DNA of 64,000 bases from Saccharopolyspora kobensis (GCF_900108315.1 NZ_FNVB01000002.1:806001-870000), one strand, 5' to 3'. Positions 17,625 through 27,107 are shown, counted from the stretch's first letter. Notes: generated by a model from the letters alone, not told the origin. A program made the numbers and translations.

Positions 17625-17879
17625 CTCGCGATGCCGGTCGACCGGCACGGGTTCGACCGCGGTGGCCCCGGGCGTGAAGCGGCCCCGCGGCGACACCGAC
17701 CAGAACAACGGAGATTACGAGAGCGGCCGCGCCGGAGCCACCGGAGAGCCGCCACCGGTCACGGCGCCCCGGCTCTGCCGGAACGGTGCAGGTCAGCTGG
17801 CTACCGGACCGCAGCAGCCAGCCGGTGAGTCGCGGTCGGGTGCCGGGAACAGGATGAACGCGGCTGCTGGCACCGGCGG

Positions 17880-18776
17880 TCAGGTCAGCTTCCGCAGTGC
17901 GTCGCGCACTGCGGTGAGGGCGGCGTCGGGTTCGTCCCAGAAGACCATGTGCCCGGCTCCGGGCACTTCGACGAGTTCGGCCGAGGGATTGGTCTCGGCG
18001 GCTTCCCGTGCGCCCGCGGCGGTGACCACCGGGCTGTCGGCTCCGCGGACGAGGACCGCGGGCGCGGGGACCTCGGGCCAGTGGGCGAAGAAGTCCTCGG
18101 ATTCGAACCCGGCGTGCGTTGCCGCGATCGCGGTCCGCGAGCAGGAGGACAGCCAGCGGGCGCGCAACTCCTGCTCCCTGCGGGGCCAGCGGGGCCAGGA
18201 CTTCGCGACCTCGTCGGCGTCGGTGCCGCTGCGGGCCTGGTCGAGCTGGCCGAGGAAGGCTTCGAGGCTGGTGGGGTACGGATCCCTGCCGGGTCCGCTC
18301 ATCGGCGGGTCGACCAGAACGACACCCCGCAGTTCGTGCTCGCCGGTGATCGCGGCCAGCGCCGCGATCCGCGCACCCATGGAGTGTCCGAGCAGGACGG
18401 GCCGCTCCAGGTGCAGCCCGGACACGACGGCATCGACATCCGCGGCGTAGCTGGCGAGGTCGTAGCCGTGCAACGCGGTCGCAGCGGAGGGGCTGTCGGA
18501 GAGCCCGCGGCCCCGGACGTCGAGCACCAGCGGACGCACGGGACCGGTCAGGCCTCGTGCCACGAAGTCCATCGTGATGGCGGGGCTGGTGATGCCGGGC
18601 AGGATCAGCACCGGAACGCCGTCGGCCGGGCCGTAGTCGAGCAGGTGCAGCCGGAGCGATCCCGAACGCACCCATCGGCTCACCGCGGGGACGTCGCCGA
18701 GATCGGCCAACGCGGGTTGGCTCAGCGTGCGGGCCGTCGGCGGCTCGGTCGGGATCAGCGGGAGGGACGTGGTCAC
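17880..18776 (-). CDS. nicD: N-formylmaleamate deformylase NicD (alpha/beta hydrolase)
   Basis: A 298-residue alpha/beta hydrolase. The nucleophile elbow is LLGHSMGARI (Ser132), the acid lies in a late strand, and the histidine is in AGHMVFWDEP near the C-terminus. In the nicotinate pathway NicD cleaves N-formylmaleamate to maleamate and formate. The assignment rests on fold plus neighbours: NicF directly upstream, with NicC, NicX and NicE further upstream. GTG 18776 is chosen because AAAGG lies about 8 nt before it; the longer upstream frame is the shadow of nicF. Last gene of the minus-strand operon. Confidence 0.82.
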   Translation of the reverse strand: MTTSLPLIPTEPPTARTLSQPALADLGDVPAVSRWVRSGSLRLHLLDYGPADGVPVLILPGITSPAITMDFVARGLTGPVRPLVLDVRGRGLSDSPSAATALHGYDLASYAADVDAVVSGLHLERPVLLGHSMGARIAALAAITGEHELRGVVLVDPPMSGPGRDPYPTSLEAFLGQLDQARSGTDADEVAKSWPRWPRREQELRARWLSSCSRTAIAATHAGFESEDFFAHWPEVPAPAVLVRGADSPVVTAAGAREAAETNPSAELVEVPGAGHMVFWDEPDAALTAVRDALRKLT

Positions 18777-18825
18777 GAGTGGCCTTTCTGGGTCGGTGGG
18801 GTCGGCTCCATCGCCGCTGCGCCGC

Positions 18826-19521
18826 CTACGCGAGGGACGCGGCGGTGCTGCGCTGGGGCAAGCCTTCGAAGTAGGCCAGCGCGTCGTAGAGGCCGATGAC
18901 ATCGGCGTACTTCGCTTGCAGGTCGAACAGGGCGGCATCGTGCGGGCCTCGCGCACGGTCACCGCAGGCTTCTCGCACGACGAGGGTGTTGAAGCCGCTC
19001 TGCACGGCATCGACCGCGGTGGCGCGGACGCAGCCGGACGTGGTGGCACCGCAGACCAGCAGCGTGTCGGTGCCCAGTCCGGTCAGCAGCGCGGCCAAGC
19101 CGGTTCCGTGGAACGCGGAAGCGCCCTTCTTCAGCACCAGGTGGTCGTCGGCGTGCTGCTCCAGCCGGGGATCGAGAGCGATCTCGTCGCTTCCTTCGCG
19201 CAGAGCGCGCATGCCCGGTGCTTTGCGGAGCCAGGCGCAGGAATCGCCGTCGGCCTCGGCGGGCGTGTAGCTGATCGCGGTGTAGATCACCGGCACGTCG
19301 TGCTGGCGGGCCGTGGTCGTCAGCACGGCCGCCGCGGTCACCTCCCGGGTGAGGTCGGACCCGGAGGCGAAGCCGGGCTCGGTGAAGCCGCGGGTCAGGT
19401 CGACCACGACCAGCGCCGGGCGGCTGCCGCGAGGAACGGCGGCGCCGAACCCCGCCCGGTCGTAGGTCGCATCGGTCTCGGCCCCGTGCAGGCCGGCGGA
19501 GCGGTGGTCATCGTCGGGCAC
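18826..19521 (-). CDS. nicF: Maleamate amidohydrolase NicF (isochorismatase-like)
   Basis: A 231-residue cysteine hydrolase of the isochorismatase/N-carbamoylsarcosine amidase family. The triad is Asp41 (VVVDLTRGF), Lys132 (LKKGASAF) and Cys164 (GATTSGCVRATAVDA). NicF converts maleamate to maleate and ammonia. Family members with other amides exist, but the setting between a NicD-like hydrolase and the molybdenum hydroxylase genes favours maleamate. It starts at GTG 19521 inside the coxG end (14-bp overlap) and lies 49 bp before nicD. Confidence 0.85.
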   Translation of the reverse strand: MPDDDHRSAGLHGAETDATYDRAGFGAAVPRGSRPALVVVDLTRGFTEPGFASGSDLTREVTAAAVLTTTARQHDVPVIYTAISYTPAEADGDSCAWLRKAPGMRALREGSDEIALDPRLEQHADDHLVLKKGASAFHGTGLAALLTGLGTDTLLVCGATTSGCVRATAVDAVQSGFNTLVVREACGDRARGPHDAALFDLQAKYADVIGLYDALAYFEGLPQRSTAASLA

Positions 19522-20176
19522 GCTGCAACTCCTTGATCAGTCTGTCCTGGGTGCGGATCCGGCCGAGCAGCCAGCCCTGGAAGAAGCCGAGCGCCGCAGC
19601 GGCCGCCACCGCGGCGTACCGCCCGGCGCCCGGCGGGAGCAGCATCGCCAGCCCGTCGAGGGCATCGCCGCTGTCGTTCCCGGCCGGGGCGGGCGCGGTG
19701 CCGGCCGGGCTCGCCGGGACCGCGGTGCTCGGCCCCTGCTGCAGTTGGGCGGCGAGGTTGCGGGCGAACTGGTCCAGCAGCCGGTTGGACACGGTGCCGA
19801 TCGCGCTCTTGCCGAACTGGGCGAGCTTTCCGCGCACGGACAGGTCCGTGCGCAGGTCGAGCGTCGCTCCCCCGGGAGCTTCGAGCACGGTCAGGACGAC
19901 ATCGGCCTCGGCATCGCCGTTCCCGTGGCTGTCCGCGCCCCGCGCGAGCAGGCGCAGCCGGCGATCGGCGGCAGCGACCTCGCTGAAGCGCACCGTGCCG
20001 GAGTACGCGGCGCTGATCGGGCCGACCTTGAACTTCACCCGACCGCGGTAGGTGTCGCCGTCGCGCCCGTCGAGGGTCGCGCCGGGCAGGCAGCCCGCCA
20101 CCCGTTCGACATCGTTGATCAGGGCGAACACGGCGTCCGGGTCCGCCGGTACTTCGAGTTGGTTTTCCAGGATCAC
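19508..20176 (-). CDS. CoxG-like SRPBCC protein with C-terminal membrane anchor
   Basis: A 222-residue protein. The first 145 residues are a CoxG/SRPBCC domain (VPADPDAVFALINDVERVAGCLPG, then YRGRVKFKVGPI). A Pro/Ala-rich linker and one membrane helix (AAVAAAAALGFFQGWLLG) end the protein. CoxG proteins accompany molybdenum hydroxylases of the CO-dehydrogenase type and are thought to help maturation or attach the enzyme to the membrane. GTG 20176 overlaps the iron-sulfur subunit stop by 4 bases. Confidence 0.85.
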   Translation of the reverse strand: MILENQLEVPADPDAVFALINDVERVAGCLPGATLDGRDGDTYRGRVKFKVGPISAAYSGTVRFSEVAAADRRLRLLARGADSHGNGDAEADVVLTVLEAPGGATLDLRTDLSVRGKLAQFGKSAIGTVSNRLLDQFARNLAAQLQQGPSTAVPASPAGTAPAPAGNDSGDALDGLAMLLPPGAGRYAAVAAAAALGFFQGWLLGRIRTQDRLIKELQRARR

Positions 20177-20703
20177 GGGGTCGCTTCCTTCTCGGCGGAG
20201 GTGGGGCACGCGGCGTCGGTGTCCGAAGTGGACCGCCTGCGTTCGGCGGTCGCGGTGATCGCGTCGACGATCGTCTGGTAGCCCGTGCAGCGGCACAGGT
20301 TGGCCGAGACCGCCTCGCGGATCTCCTCGCGGTCGGCGTCCGGCTGCTGGGCGAGGAAGCCCTCGGCGAGCATGAGGAATCCGGGGGTGCAGAACCCGCA
20401 CTGCAGTCCGTGGTGGTCGCGGAACGCCCGCTGCAGATCGGAGAGCTCGCCGTCACCGGCGAGCGACTCGACCGTGCGGATGTCGCAGTTCTCGGCCTGC
20501 ACGGCGAACATCAGGCAGGCTCGCACCGGTTCGCCGTCGACGAGGACGGTGCAGGCTCCGCACACCCCGTGCTCGCAGCCGACGTGAGTGCCGGTGAGAC
20601 CCAAGTCGTGGCGCAGGGCGTCGAGCAGCGTCTTGCGCGGTTCGACGAGTGCCTCGTGCGCCGCACCGTTGACGTTCAGCGCGATCAGGTGTCGCTCGTT
20701 CAT
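20173..20703 (-). CDS. Molybdenum hydroxylase iron-sulfur subunit (CoxS-like), probable nicotinate hydroxylase
   Basis: A 176-residue two-[2Fe-2S] subunit. The plant-type cluster site is GCEHGVCGACTVLVDGEP and a further Cys; the second domain has CGFCTPGF and CRCTGYQTIVDAI. It passes electrons from the Mo centre to the FAD subunit. ATG 20703 (MNERHL) gives a family-like N-terminus. An in-frame GTG at 20757 would add 18 residues; the strong AAAGGAGG there lies too close to that GTG, so the choice remains open. It sits between the Mo subunit and coxG genes. Confidence 0.9.
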   Translation of the reverse strand: MNERHLIALNVNGAAHEALVEPRKTLLDALRHDLGLTGTHVGCEHGVCGACTVLVDGEPVRACLMFAVQAENCDIRTVESLAGDGELSDLQRAFRDHHGLQCGFCTPGFLMLAEGFLAQQPDADREEIREAVSANLCRCTGYQTIVDAITATAERRRSTSDTDAACPTSAEKEATP

Positions 20704-20779
20704 CTTGTGCAGGTGGCGCGCCCCCGCGGTTGCTGCCTCGGGGAGGAACCACCCCACCTCCTTTCGCCAGTTGCGCTGA

Positions 20780-23203
20780 TCAAGCCCGCACCGGTTGTTC
20801 CCGCGCCGCGTCCAGCGCGGCCAGCACGGTCTGCGGGTGCACGGGCGTGGTGTCGAGTTCGACCCCGGTGTGGCGCAGTGCGTCGTTGATCGCGTTCAGC
20901 ACGGCGGCCGGCGCACCGATGGTGCCGCCCTCGCCGGCACCTTTCGCGCCGCTCTCGGTGAACGCGCACGGTGTTTCGAGATGGGTGACGGTGATGTCCG
21001 GGATCTCCGTCGCGGTCGGCACGAGGTAGTCGATGAAGCTGGCGGCCGAGGGTTCGCCGTTGTCGGCGTAGGTGACTTCCTCGAACAGCGCTCCGGCGAT
21101 GCCCTGAGCGATGCCCCCGCGGCACTGGCCGTCGACGACCTGCGGGTGGATCACCACACCGCAGTCCTCGACGCAGGCGTAGCGCAGGATGCCGATCCGG
21201 CCGGTGCCCGGATCGGCCTCGACGACCACCGCGTGGGTGGCGTTGGAGAACGTGCCGTCACCGGCGACGTCGAAGCTCGCGGTCGCGGTCAACGTCGGTT
21301 CGACGCCCTTGGGCAGCAGGTGGCTGCGCAGGTAGGCCACCTCGGCGATGTCCTCGAAGGGCACTCGCCGCGAGGGGTCGTCGATCTGGACGACTCCCCC
21401 GTCGCCGTCCAGGCGGACGTTGTCCGGACGTGTCTTGAGCAGGTGCGCGGCGATGGTGCACAGCAGCTCGCCGAGGCGCCCGGCCGCGACGGACACGGCG
21501 GAGCCGCCGATGGTCACCGACCGCGAGGCGAAGGTGCCCCACCCGTAGGCGATGCGCTCGGTGTCGCCCTGCCGCAGCTTGACCTTGTCCAGCTCCAGCC
21601 CCAGCCGGTCGGCCGCGATCTGGGCGAGGGTCGTCTCGTGCGACTGCCCGTGGTTCATCGTGCCGCTGGTGACCACCACCGCTCCCGTGGTGTCCATCCG
21701 GATCTCGGAGACGTCGAAACCGGGCACCACCTGCATCTTGCGCTTGGCGAAGGCGTCGGAACCGTAGCCGGTCCGCTCGGAGAAGCAGCAGTAGCCGATG
21801 CCGATGTGCCGCCCTTCCGCCGCGGCCCGCTCGCGGAACTCGTACCAGCCCTCCTCGCGGAGCGCGGCCTCGGCGAGGTCGAGCGATTCCCGGTAGGTGC
21901 CGGGGTCGTAGGTGACGCCGTTGACACCGGTGTAGGGGAACTCGGTGATCACGTTGCGCCGGCGGATCTCGACCGGGTCGATGCCGAGTTCGCGCGCCGC
22001 GCGCTCCATGACGCGTTCCATCGCCATCACGTACTGCGGTCGGCTGACCCCGCGGTAGGGGGCGGTCGGCGCCTTGTTGCTGGTGATGGCGCGGCCGCGG
22101 ACCCGGTAGGCGGGCACCCGGTAGACGCTCGGCATCTCGGCGGAGGCCATCAGCGGTTCGATGCCCGCCGTGAACGGGTAGCAGGAGTAGGCGCCCATGT
22201 CGCAGACGACGTCGACGTCCAGCGCGGTGATCCGGCCCTCGGCGTCGAACGCCGCGCGGGTGCGGTAGCGCTGCTCGCGGGCCAGGAACGCGGCGGTCAG
22301 CGCCTCCCGGCGGTCCTCGATCCACTTCACCGGCCGGTCCAGCTTCCGGGCCGCCGCCGCGACCGCGATCTCCTCGCGGCCGACCACGCACTTCTGCCCG
22401 AACCCGCCGCCCATGTCGGGGACGGTGACCCGCACGGTGCGCTCCGGCACGCGCAGCGACCGGGCCAGCACCGTGCGCACCTGGTGCGGGACCTGCGTGC
22501 AGGTCTGCACCAGCAGCTGGTCGTCGCGATCGTCCCAGGAGGCGACCACACCGCGGGTTTCCAGCGGCAGCGCGTTCTGCCGCCCGCTTCGCGTGACGAC
22601 CTCGACCACGCATCCCGGCCCGGATTCGGCGGCCTCGAACGCGGTGTCGACTCCGGGTGTGTCGAACATCGACACGTCGAGGAGGACGTTCCCGGGTGCT
22701 TCCTCGTGCACGAGCGGTGCGTCCGCGGCGAACGCGGTCTCCTCCGAGACGATCGCGCCGATGGGTTCGAAGGTGACCGCCGCCGCTTCGATGCCGTCTT
22801 CCACGCTGTAGGGGTCGCGAGCGATGACCACGGCCACCGGTTCGCCGACGAAGCGCACCTTCTCCTTGGCGAGGACGGGCATCGCGGTGGGCGCGAACTC
22901 CTCCGGCGGGCGATCGAGCAGGGCCACGATGTCGCCGAGGTCGAGGTCCTCAGCGGTGTAGGCGGCCACGACGCCCTCGACCGCGCGAACCGCGGAGAGG
23001 TCGATGTCGAGGATCCGCCCGTGCGCGACGGTGGAGCGGACGAAACCCGCGTGCAGCATCCCGCTCAGCTGGACGTCGTCGATGAACCGCCCCCGACCGC
23101 GCAGCAGGCGGGGATCCTCGCGCCGGGGCACCGCGGCCCCGACCCAGCGCCTCCCGCCGGACTGCGGAGATCCATGTCGGACACCGGTGTCGCGTCCGGT
23201 CAT
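20780..23203 (-). CDS. Molybdenum hydroxylase large subunit (CoxL/XdhB-like), probable nicotinate hydroxylase
   Basis: An 807-residue molybdopterin-cytosine-dinucleotide-type subunit. After the N-terminal hydrophobic a/b hammerhead region (GRGRFIDDVQLSGMLHAGFVRS), the cofactor-binding motifs appear: DMGGGFGQKC, PYRGVSRPQYVMAMER, GTMNHGQSHETTLAQIAADRLG. The C-terminal catalytic-glutamate segment is GAKGAGEGGTIGAP. Length is normal. With neighbours NicC/NicX/NicE it most likely hydroxylates nicotinate at C6, using water as oxygen source. Its start overlaps the FAD-subunit stop (ATGA). No CO-dehydrogenase AYXCSFR signature is visible, so it is not a CO dehydrogenase. Confidence 0.88.
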   Translation of the reverse strand: MTGRDTGVRHGSPQSGGRRWVGAAVPRREDPRLLRGRGRFIDDVQLSGMLHAGFVRSTVAHGRILDIDLSAVRAVEGVVAAYTAEDLDLGDIVALLDRPPEEFAPTAMPVLAKEKVRFVGEPVAVVIARDPYSVEDGIEAAAVTFEPIGAIVSEETAFAADAPLVHEEAPGNVLLDVSMFDTPGVDTAFEAAESGPGCVVEVVTRSGRQNALPLETRGVVASWDDRDDQLLVQTCTQVPHQVRTVLARSLRVPERTVRVTVPDMGGGFGQKCVVGREEIAVAAAARKLDRPVKWIEDRREALTAAFLAREQRYRTRAAFDAEGRITALDVDVVCDMGAYSCYPFTAGIEPLMASAEMPSVYRVPAYRVRGRAITSNKAPTAPYRGVSRPQYVMAMERVMERAARELGIDPVEIRRRNVITEFPYTGVNGVTYDPGTYRESLDLAEAALREEGWYEFRERAAAEGRHIGIGYCCFSERTGYGSDAFAKRKMQVVPGFDVSEIRMDTTGAVVVTSGTMNHGQSHETTLAQIAADRLGLELDKVKLRQGDTERIAYGWGTFASRSVTIGGSAVSVAAGRLGELLCTIAAHLLKTRPDNVRLDGDGGVVQIDDPSRRVPFEDIAEVAYLRSHLLPKGVEPTLTATASFDVAGDGTFSNATHAVVVEADPGTGRIGILRYACVEDCGVVIHPQVVDGQCRGGIAQGIAGALFEEVTYADNGEPSAASFIDYLVPTATEIPDITVTHLETPCAFTESGAKGAGEGGTIGAPAAVLNAINDALRHTGVELDTTPVHPQTVLAALDAAREQPVRA

Positions 23204-24087
23204 CGCGTCACTCCTTTCTCCCACGCCTCGTGCAGGGCCCGGGCGACGAGCGTCCGGGTGAGCCGGCGGCGGTAGGCGCCGGTACCCGCTGCGTCGTCGG
23301 GTGGATCGATGGCCGCGGCGGCGGCCTCCCCGCACTCGGTGAACAGATCCGGCCCGGGGACACCACCGGCCAGCACGGCCTCGGCCTCCGGAATCCGGAC
23401 GGGCGCCGGGGACACGCCCCCGAGCACCACCCGCCCACCGGCCAGCCGATCCGCGTCGGCGGCGTCGAGCGAGACCGCCGCGTCGACGATCGCGAAATCC
23501 CCGTGGCGGCGGGCGAACTCGGTGAGCGCGGCTCGCGGCGCCGGTCGCGTGAAGCGCACTTCCACCACGACCTCGTCGGGTTCGACGGCCGTGGCGTAGA
23601 ACCCGTGGAACATCTCCGCTGCCGGGATCTCCCGTTGCCCGTTCGGCCCTTCGGCGACGATCACCGCGTCGAGGAGCAGGGCGAGCAGGCACCACTCGGC
23701 GGTGGCGTCTCCGTGCACGACGCTGCCCGCGACGGTGCCGCGGGAGCGGATCGGCAGGTGCCCCACCCACCGCATCGCCCGGGAGATCACGTCGAACTCC
23801 GGGCCCAAGGTGCCACCGGCGGTCTCGACGGCACGATGGGTGCTCAGCGCCCCGATCCGCAGCTGCGAGCCGTCGCGCCGGATCGCGGTCATCGCCGGAT
23901 CGCGGCGCAACGGCCCCAGGTCGACCAGCACCGTCGGCCGGGCGAGCCGGAAGTTCATCATCGGGATCAGGCTCTGGCCACCGGCGATGAGCTTCGGCTC
24001 CGCTCCCACCGCGGCGAGCTCGCCGAGCAAGCCGATGGCATCGGCGACATCATGCGCCCGGTGGTAGCTGAACGCAGCGGGCTTCAC
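23200..24087 (-). CDS. Molybdenum hydroxylase FAD subunit (CoxM-like)
   Basis: A 295-residue FAD-binding subunit. The flavin motifs are AGGQSLIPMMNFRLARP near residue 35 and RSRGTVAGSVVHGDATAEW near residue 105; the C-terminal domain ends in the usual helical bundle. GTG 24087 is chosen because GAGGAGG ends 8 nt before it; the ATG at 24114 lies upstream of that site. First of the three hydroxylase genes in transcription order, 45 bp after the MFS gene. Confidence 0.9.
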   Translation of the reverse strand: MKPAAFSYHRAHDVADAIGLLGELAAVGAEPKLIAGGQSLIPMMNFRLARPTVLVDLGPLRRDPAMTAIRRDGSQLRIGALSTHRAVETAGGTLGPEFDVISRAMRWVGHLPIRSRGTVAGSVVHGDATAEWCLLALLLDAVIVAEGPNGQREIPAAEMFHGFYATAVEPDEVVVEVRFTRPAPRAALTEFARRHGDFAIVDAAVSLDAADADRLAGGRVVLGGVSPAPVRIPEAEAVLAGGVPGPDLFTECGEAAAAAIDPPDDAAGTGAYRRRLTRTLVARALHEAWEKGVTR

Positions 24088-24132
24088 GCGGTCGACCTCC
24101 TCGTTGTTCTTCACTGGCAGCGGTTCTCGGCG

Positions 24133-25536
24133 TCAGCGCACCGAAGCATCCGGCGTCGCAGGGGTTTCCACAGCCGACGACGCGGGATCGGTGATGCGGT
24201 CGAGTTCGCGCCCCCGGGTCTCCGGCGCGGCGACCATCATGAACACGACCGCGGCCACCACGAGCACACCGAGCACGGTGAAGGTCAGCGGCAAGCCCAG
24301 CACCGGCCACAGCACGCTGCCGAACAGCAGCGGGGCGAAGCCGGTGACGGCGCGGCTCGACGACGACGCCCAGCCGAAGCCCGAAGCGCGCAGCTCCGTC
24401 GGGTAGAGCTCGGAGACGTAGGCGTACATGACCGGGATGACCGTCAGCGCGAACAGGCCGAAGGCGCCGATCGCCACGACCGCCAAGGAAGGTGTGCCCA
24501 GCAGCAACGAGAACACCACCAGCAACACCGCCATGGCCGGGCCCGCGGTCGCGATGACCCGCTTGCGGCCCACCCAGTCCACCACGAGCACCGCCAGCAC
24601 GACGCCGACGATGCCCACCGCGTTCATCAGCGCGGTGGAGGCGAAGGCGGCGATCTCGCCGAAGCCCTCCGCCTTCAGGATGGACGGCATCCAGCTCAGC
24701 GCGGCGTAGTACACGAGCATCACGCTGGTGAACAACGTCCACGACACCGCGGTGATCCGCGGGTTGAAGGCCCACACCCGGCGGAGCTGGTCGAACGCCG
24801 CCGCCAGCGCCCCGCCGCGGGTGTCCTCCGCGACCGCCGCCGGAATCACGTAGGGCTCGGGCTTCGCCCCGGTGCGCCGGACGAGATCGTCGATGACCGC
24901 GCGAGCTTCGTCCTCGCGGCCCTTGCGGACCAGGTACAGCGGGGATTCCGGCACACCGCGGCGCACCCAGATCAGCAGGACCGCAGGCAGGATCATCAGC
25001 ACCAGCATCCAGCGCCAGTTGCCGTCCACCGGGACGAGCAACGTCGCCGAGACGCCCGCCAGCGTGGTCCCCACCGGCCACCAGCCGTCCATCGCCGAGA
25101 GCACCCGCCCCCGTTGTCGGCGGGGTGAGAACTCGCTGACGATCGCGTAGTCGACCGGGATGCACCCGCCGAGACCGACTCCGGCGAGGAAGCGCAGGAG
25201 CAGGAAGATCTCCAGGTTCGGCGACAGCGCGCCGACCGCGGAGAACAGCGCGAAGAGCAGCAGCGTGATGCTGAACGCCCGCTTGCGGCCGATGCGGTCG
25301 GCCACCGTCCCCCAGGCGACCGCACCGACGGCCATGCCGATCAGGTTGGCGGTGGCCACCAGTCCCTTCTGGCCCGGTGACAGCCCGAACTCGGTTCCCA
25401 CCAGCGGGGTGAGGAAGCCGTTCAGCGCGACGTCCCAGGCATCGAACATGTAGCCCAGCCCGCCGATCAGGAAGATCTTGCCTTGCACGCTCCATCGCCA
25501 GGGCAGGTCCTGGACGACTTGGTCTCCGGTACGCAT
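24133..25536 (-). CDS. MFS transporter, probable nicotinate/hydroxynicotinate uptake
   Basis: A 467-residue 12-helix MFS protein of the metabolite:H+ symporter/sugar-porter type. It has DRIGRKRAF after helix 2, the RFLAGVGLGG segment, GVPESPLYL in the central loop, and VSELYPTELRASGFGWASS in the second half. The aspartate in helix 1 (YMFDAWDVAL) is typical of aromatic-acid carriers of this branch. Sited between nicC and the hydroxylase genes, so nicotinate or a pathway intermediate is the likely substrate. This is inference from context. Confidence 0.85.
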   Translation of the reverse strand: MRTGDQVVQDLPWRWSVQGKIFLIGGLGYMFDAWDVALNGFLTPLVGTEFGLSPGQKGLVATANLIGMAVGAVAWGTVADRIGRKRAFSITLLLFALFSAVGALSPNLEIFLLLRFLAGVGLGGCIPVDYAIVSEFSPRRQRGRVLSAMDGWWPVGTTLAGVSATLLVPVDGNWRWMLVLMILPAVLLIWVRRGVPESPLYLVRKGREDEARAVIDDLVRRTGAKPEPYVIPAAVAEDTRGGALAAAFDQLRRVWAFNPRITAVSWTLFTSVMLVYYAALSWMPSILKAEGFGEIAAFASTALMNAVGIVGVVLAVLVVDWVGRKRVIATAGPAMAVLLVVFSLLLGTPSLAVVAIGAFGLFALTVIPVMYAYVSELYPTELRASGFGWASSSSRAVTGFAPLLFGSVLWPVLGLPLTFTVLGVLVVAAVVFMMVAAPETRGRELDRITDPASSAVETPATPDASVR

Positions 25537-25573
25537 GAGTCACTCCGTTGTGCTGTGGCGGCGGCGTCACGCG

Positions 25574-26845
25574 TCAGCGTGCGAACTGGTATTGGATGGA
25601 TTCGGTGTCCGGGTCGGTGAGCGGGCTGCCGCTCCACAGCCAGTCGTAGGACACGTCGGACTCACCGTCGAAGCGACGCAGCTTCTCGTCGCGCTCACGC
25701 TGCTCCGGGCCGTCGGGCAGGTGGTAGAAGCTCATGTTCTGCAGGGAGGCATCCTGAACCATGCCCGCGTGCTTCGCCCGTCGATCGACGTAGCGGATCA
25801 GGGCCGCCTCGATCCCGTCGCGGGTCACCCGGCCCAGCTCCTCGGCGAGCACAGCGGCGTCCTCCATCGCCTGGGAAGCGCCCTGCGCCTGGTAGGGCAG
25901 CATCGCGTGGCAGGCATCGCCGAGCAGCGCGACCCGCCCGTCGACCCAGACCGGGTCGCGGCGCCTGCGGTACATCGCCCACACCGACACGTCCTCGTCC
26001 TTGGCCTTGGCCAGCACGGCCGGCACGCGGTCGTCCCAGTCCTGGTACTCCGCGGCGAGCTGCGCCGCGGTCGCCGGGCCGCTCCAGTCGCGGGCGATGT
26101 CCTCGGTGCACGGGACGATCGCGACGACGTTGAGGTACTGGCCGCCGCGGATCAGGTAGTGCACCAGGTGCTTGTCCGGGCCGTACCAGATGGTGGAGTG
26201 GAAGCGGTCCACGAGGAACCGGGTCGCCGGGTCGGCGGCCACCAGGTCGCCGGGGATCAGCGCGCGGTAGGCCATCTCCCCGGAGAACTCCAGGGTGTCG
26301 TCGAAGCCCGCCAGATCCCGCACCGCGGACCGGATGCCGTCCGCTCCGATCACGACGTCCCCGGTGAACCGGCGCCCGTCAGCGGTCAGCACCGCCGGGC
26401 GCGCCGGATCGGTGCGGTCGAGGTCGACCACCTGCGCCGAGGTGGCGACCTCGACCACCGGCCCGGGGCCCGTCGGGTCCAAGCAGGCCGCGAGCAGGAC
26501 GCCGTGCAGGTCGGCGCGGTGGTAGTGCCAGTAGGGAGCCCCGTACTGGTCGATCACCCGCTGCCCGAGCGGCAGCTGGCCGATGATGCTGCCGTCCGCC
26601 CAGCGGCGGCGGACCTGGTCCTGCGGTTCGGTGCGCACGCGTTCGAGCTCGGCGCGGAGTCCGAGGCCGATCAGGATCCGGCTGGCGTTGGGCGCGGTCT
26701 GGATTCCGGCGCCGATCTCCCCCAGCTGCGGGGCCGCTTCGACCACGGTGACCCGCAGTCCGCGCTGCCGCAGCGACAGCGCGGCGCACAGGCCTCCCAG
26801 ACCGGCACCGACAACAACGACTTCGAACGACTGGCTCGCAGCCAC
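25574..26845 (-). CDS. nicC: 6-hydroxynicotinate 3-monooxygenase NicC
   Basis: A 423-residue group A flavin monooxygenase. The Rossmann motif is VVVGAGLGGLCAALSLRQRG, the DG motif is VVIGADGIRSAVRD, and the second FAD motif is RVALLGDACHAMLPYQAQGASQAMEDA. NicC decarboxylates and hydroxylates 6-hydroxynicotinate to 2,5-dihydroxypyridine with NADH and O2. The same family includes salicylate hydroxylases; the NicX gene nearby makes the pyridine substrate likely. GTG 26845 has GAGGAGG 5 nt upstream. First gene of the long minus-strand operon, with a candidate NicR site 43 bp before its start. Confidence 0.87.
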   Translation of the reverse strand: MAASQSFEVVVVGAGLGGLCAALSLRQRGLRVTVVEAAPQLGEIGAGIQTAPNASRILIGLGLRAELERVRTEPQDQVRRRWADGSIIGQLPLGQRVIDQYGAPYWHYHRADLHGVLLAACLDPTGPGPVVEVATSAQVVDLDRTDPARPAVLTADGRRFTGDVVIGADGIRSAVRDLAGFDDTLEFSGEMAYRALIPGDLVAADPATRFLVDRFHSTIWYGPDKHLVHYLIRGGQYLNVVAIVPCTEDIARDWSGPATAAQLAAEYQDWDDRVPAVLAKAKDEDVSVWAMYRRRRDPVWVDGRVALLGDACHAMLPYQAQGASQAMEDAAVLAEELGRVTRDGIEAALIRYVDRRAKHAGMVQDASLQNMSFYHLPDGPEQRERDEKLRRFDGESDVSYDWLWSGSPLTDPDTESIQYQFAR

Positions 26846-26888
26846 GCTGGCCTCCTCGTCCTCGCCGGAACCGCGCCGGATTCAGGTG

Positions 26889-26911
26889 ATCCGAACACGT
26901 ACTATCCGGAT
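26889..26911. promoter_or_regulatory. Candidate NicR operator upstream of nicC
   Basis: ATCCGAACACG-TAC-TATCCGGAT is a 23-bp imperfect palindrome with perfect ATCCG/CGGAT ends. The core ATCCGRRCACGTAYYATC is repeated at 28973 and 29153 in the nicX-nicR intergenic region. The rest of the 262-bp gap between nicE and nicC is AT-rich, promoter-like and gene-free. Confidence 0.6.
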
Positions 26912-27107
26912 ATGCAAGGTCTTGTTTGAAAAGGATTTGTTCGCAGATGATTACCGTTTGACGCGCACTTGATCGGCGCGAAGAGAGCGCGAGCGATCAG
27001 GATGCGGACGAGCGAGCACGAGCTCGCAACGGGTGAGAACGCGCAGCCCGAGGAGCCGGGGACGCCCCAGCGGGGGCAGCCCCGGCCACGAGCGTCGCGC
27101 GCCGGGG

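Noticed and set aside
20795..23275. Plus-strand open frame of 826 codons
   Set aside because: It lies antisense to the molybdenum hydroxylase large-subunit gene, which has all family motifs; the plus-strand translation is His/Asp/Arg-rich without any domain.
20780..24087. Molybdenum hydroxylase as a carbon monoxide dehydrogenase
   Set aside because: The subunits and CoxG are of that type, but the CO-dehydrogenase active-site loop with AYXCSFR was not found, and the surrounding genes are nicotinate genes.
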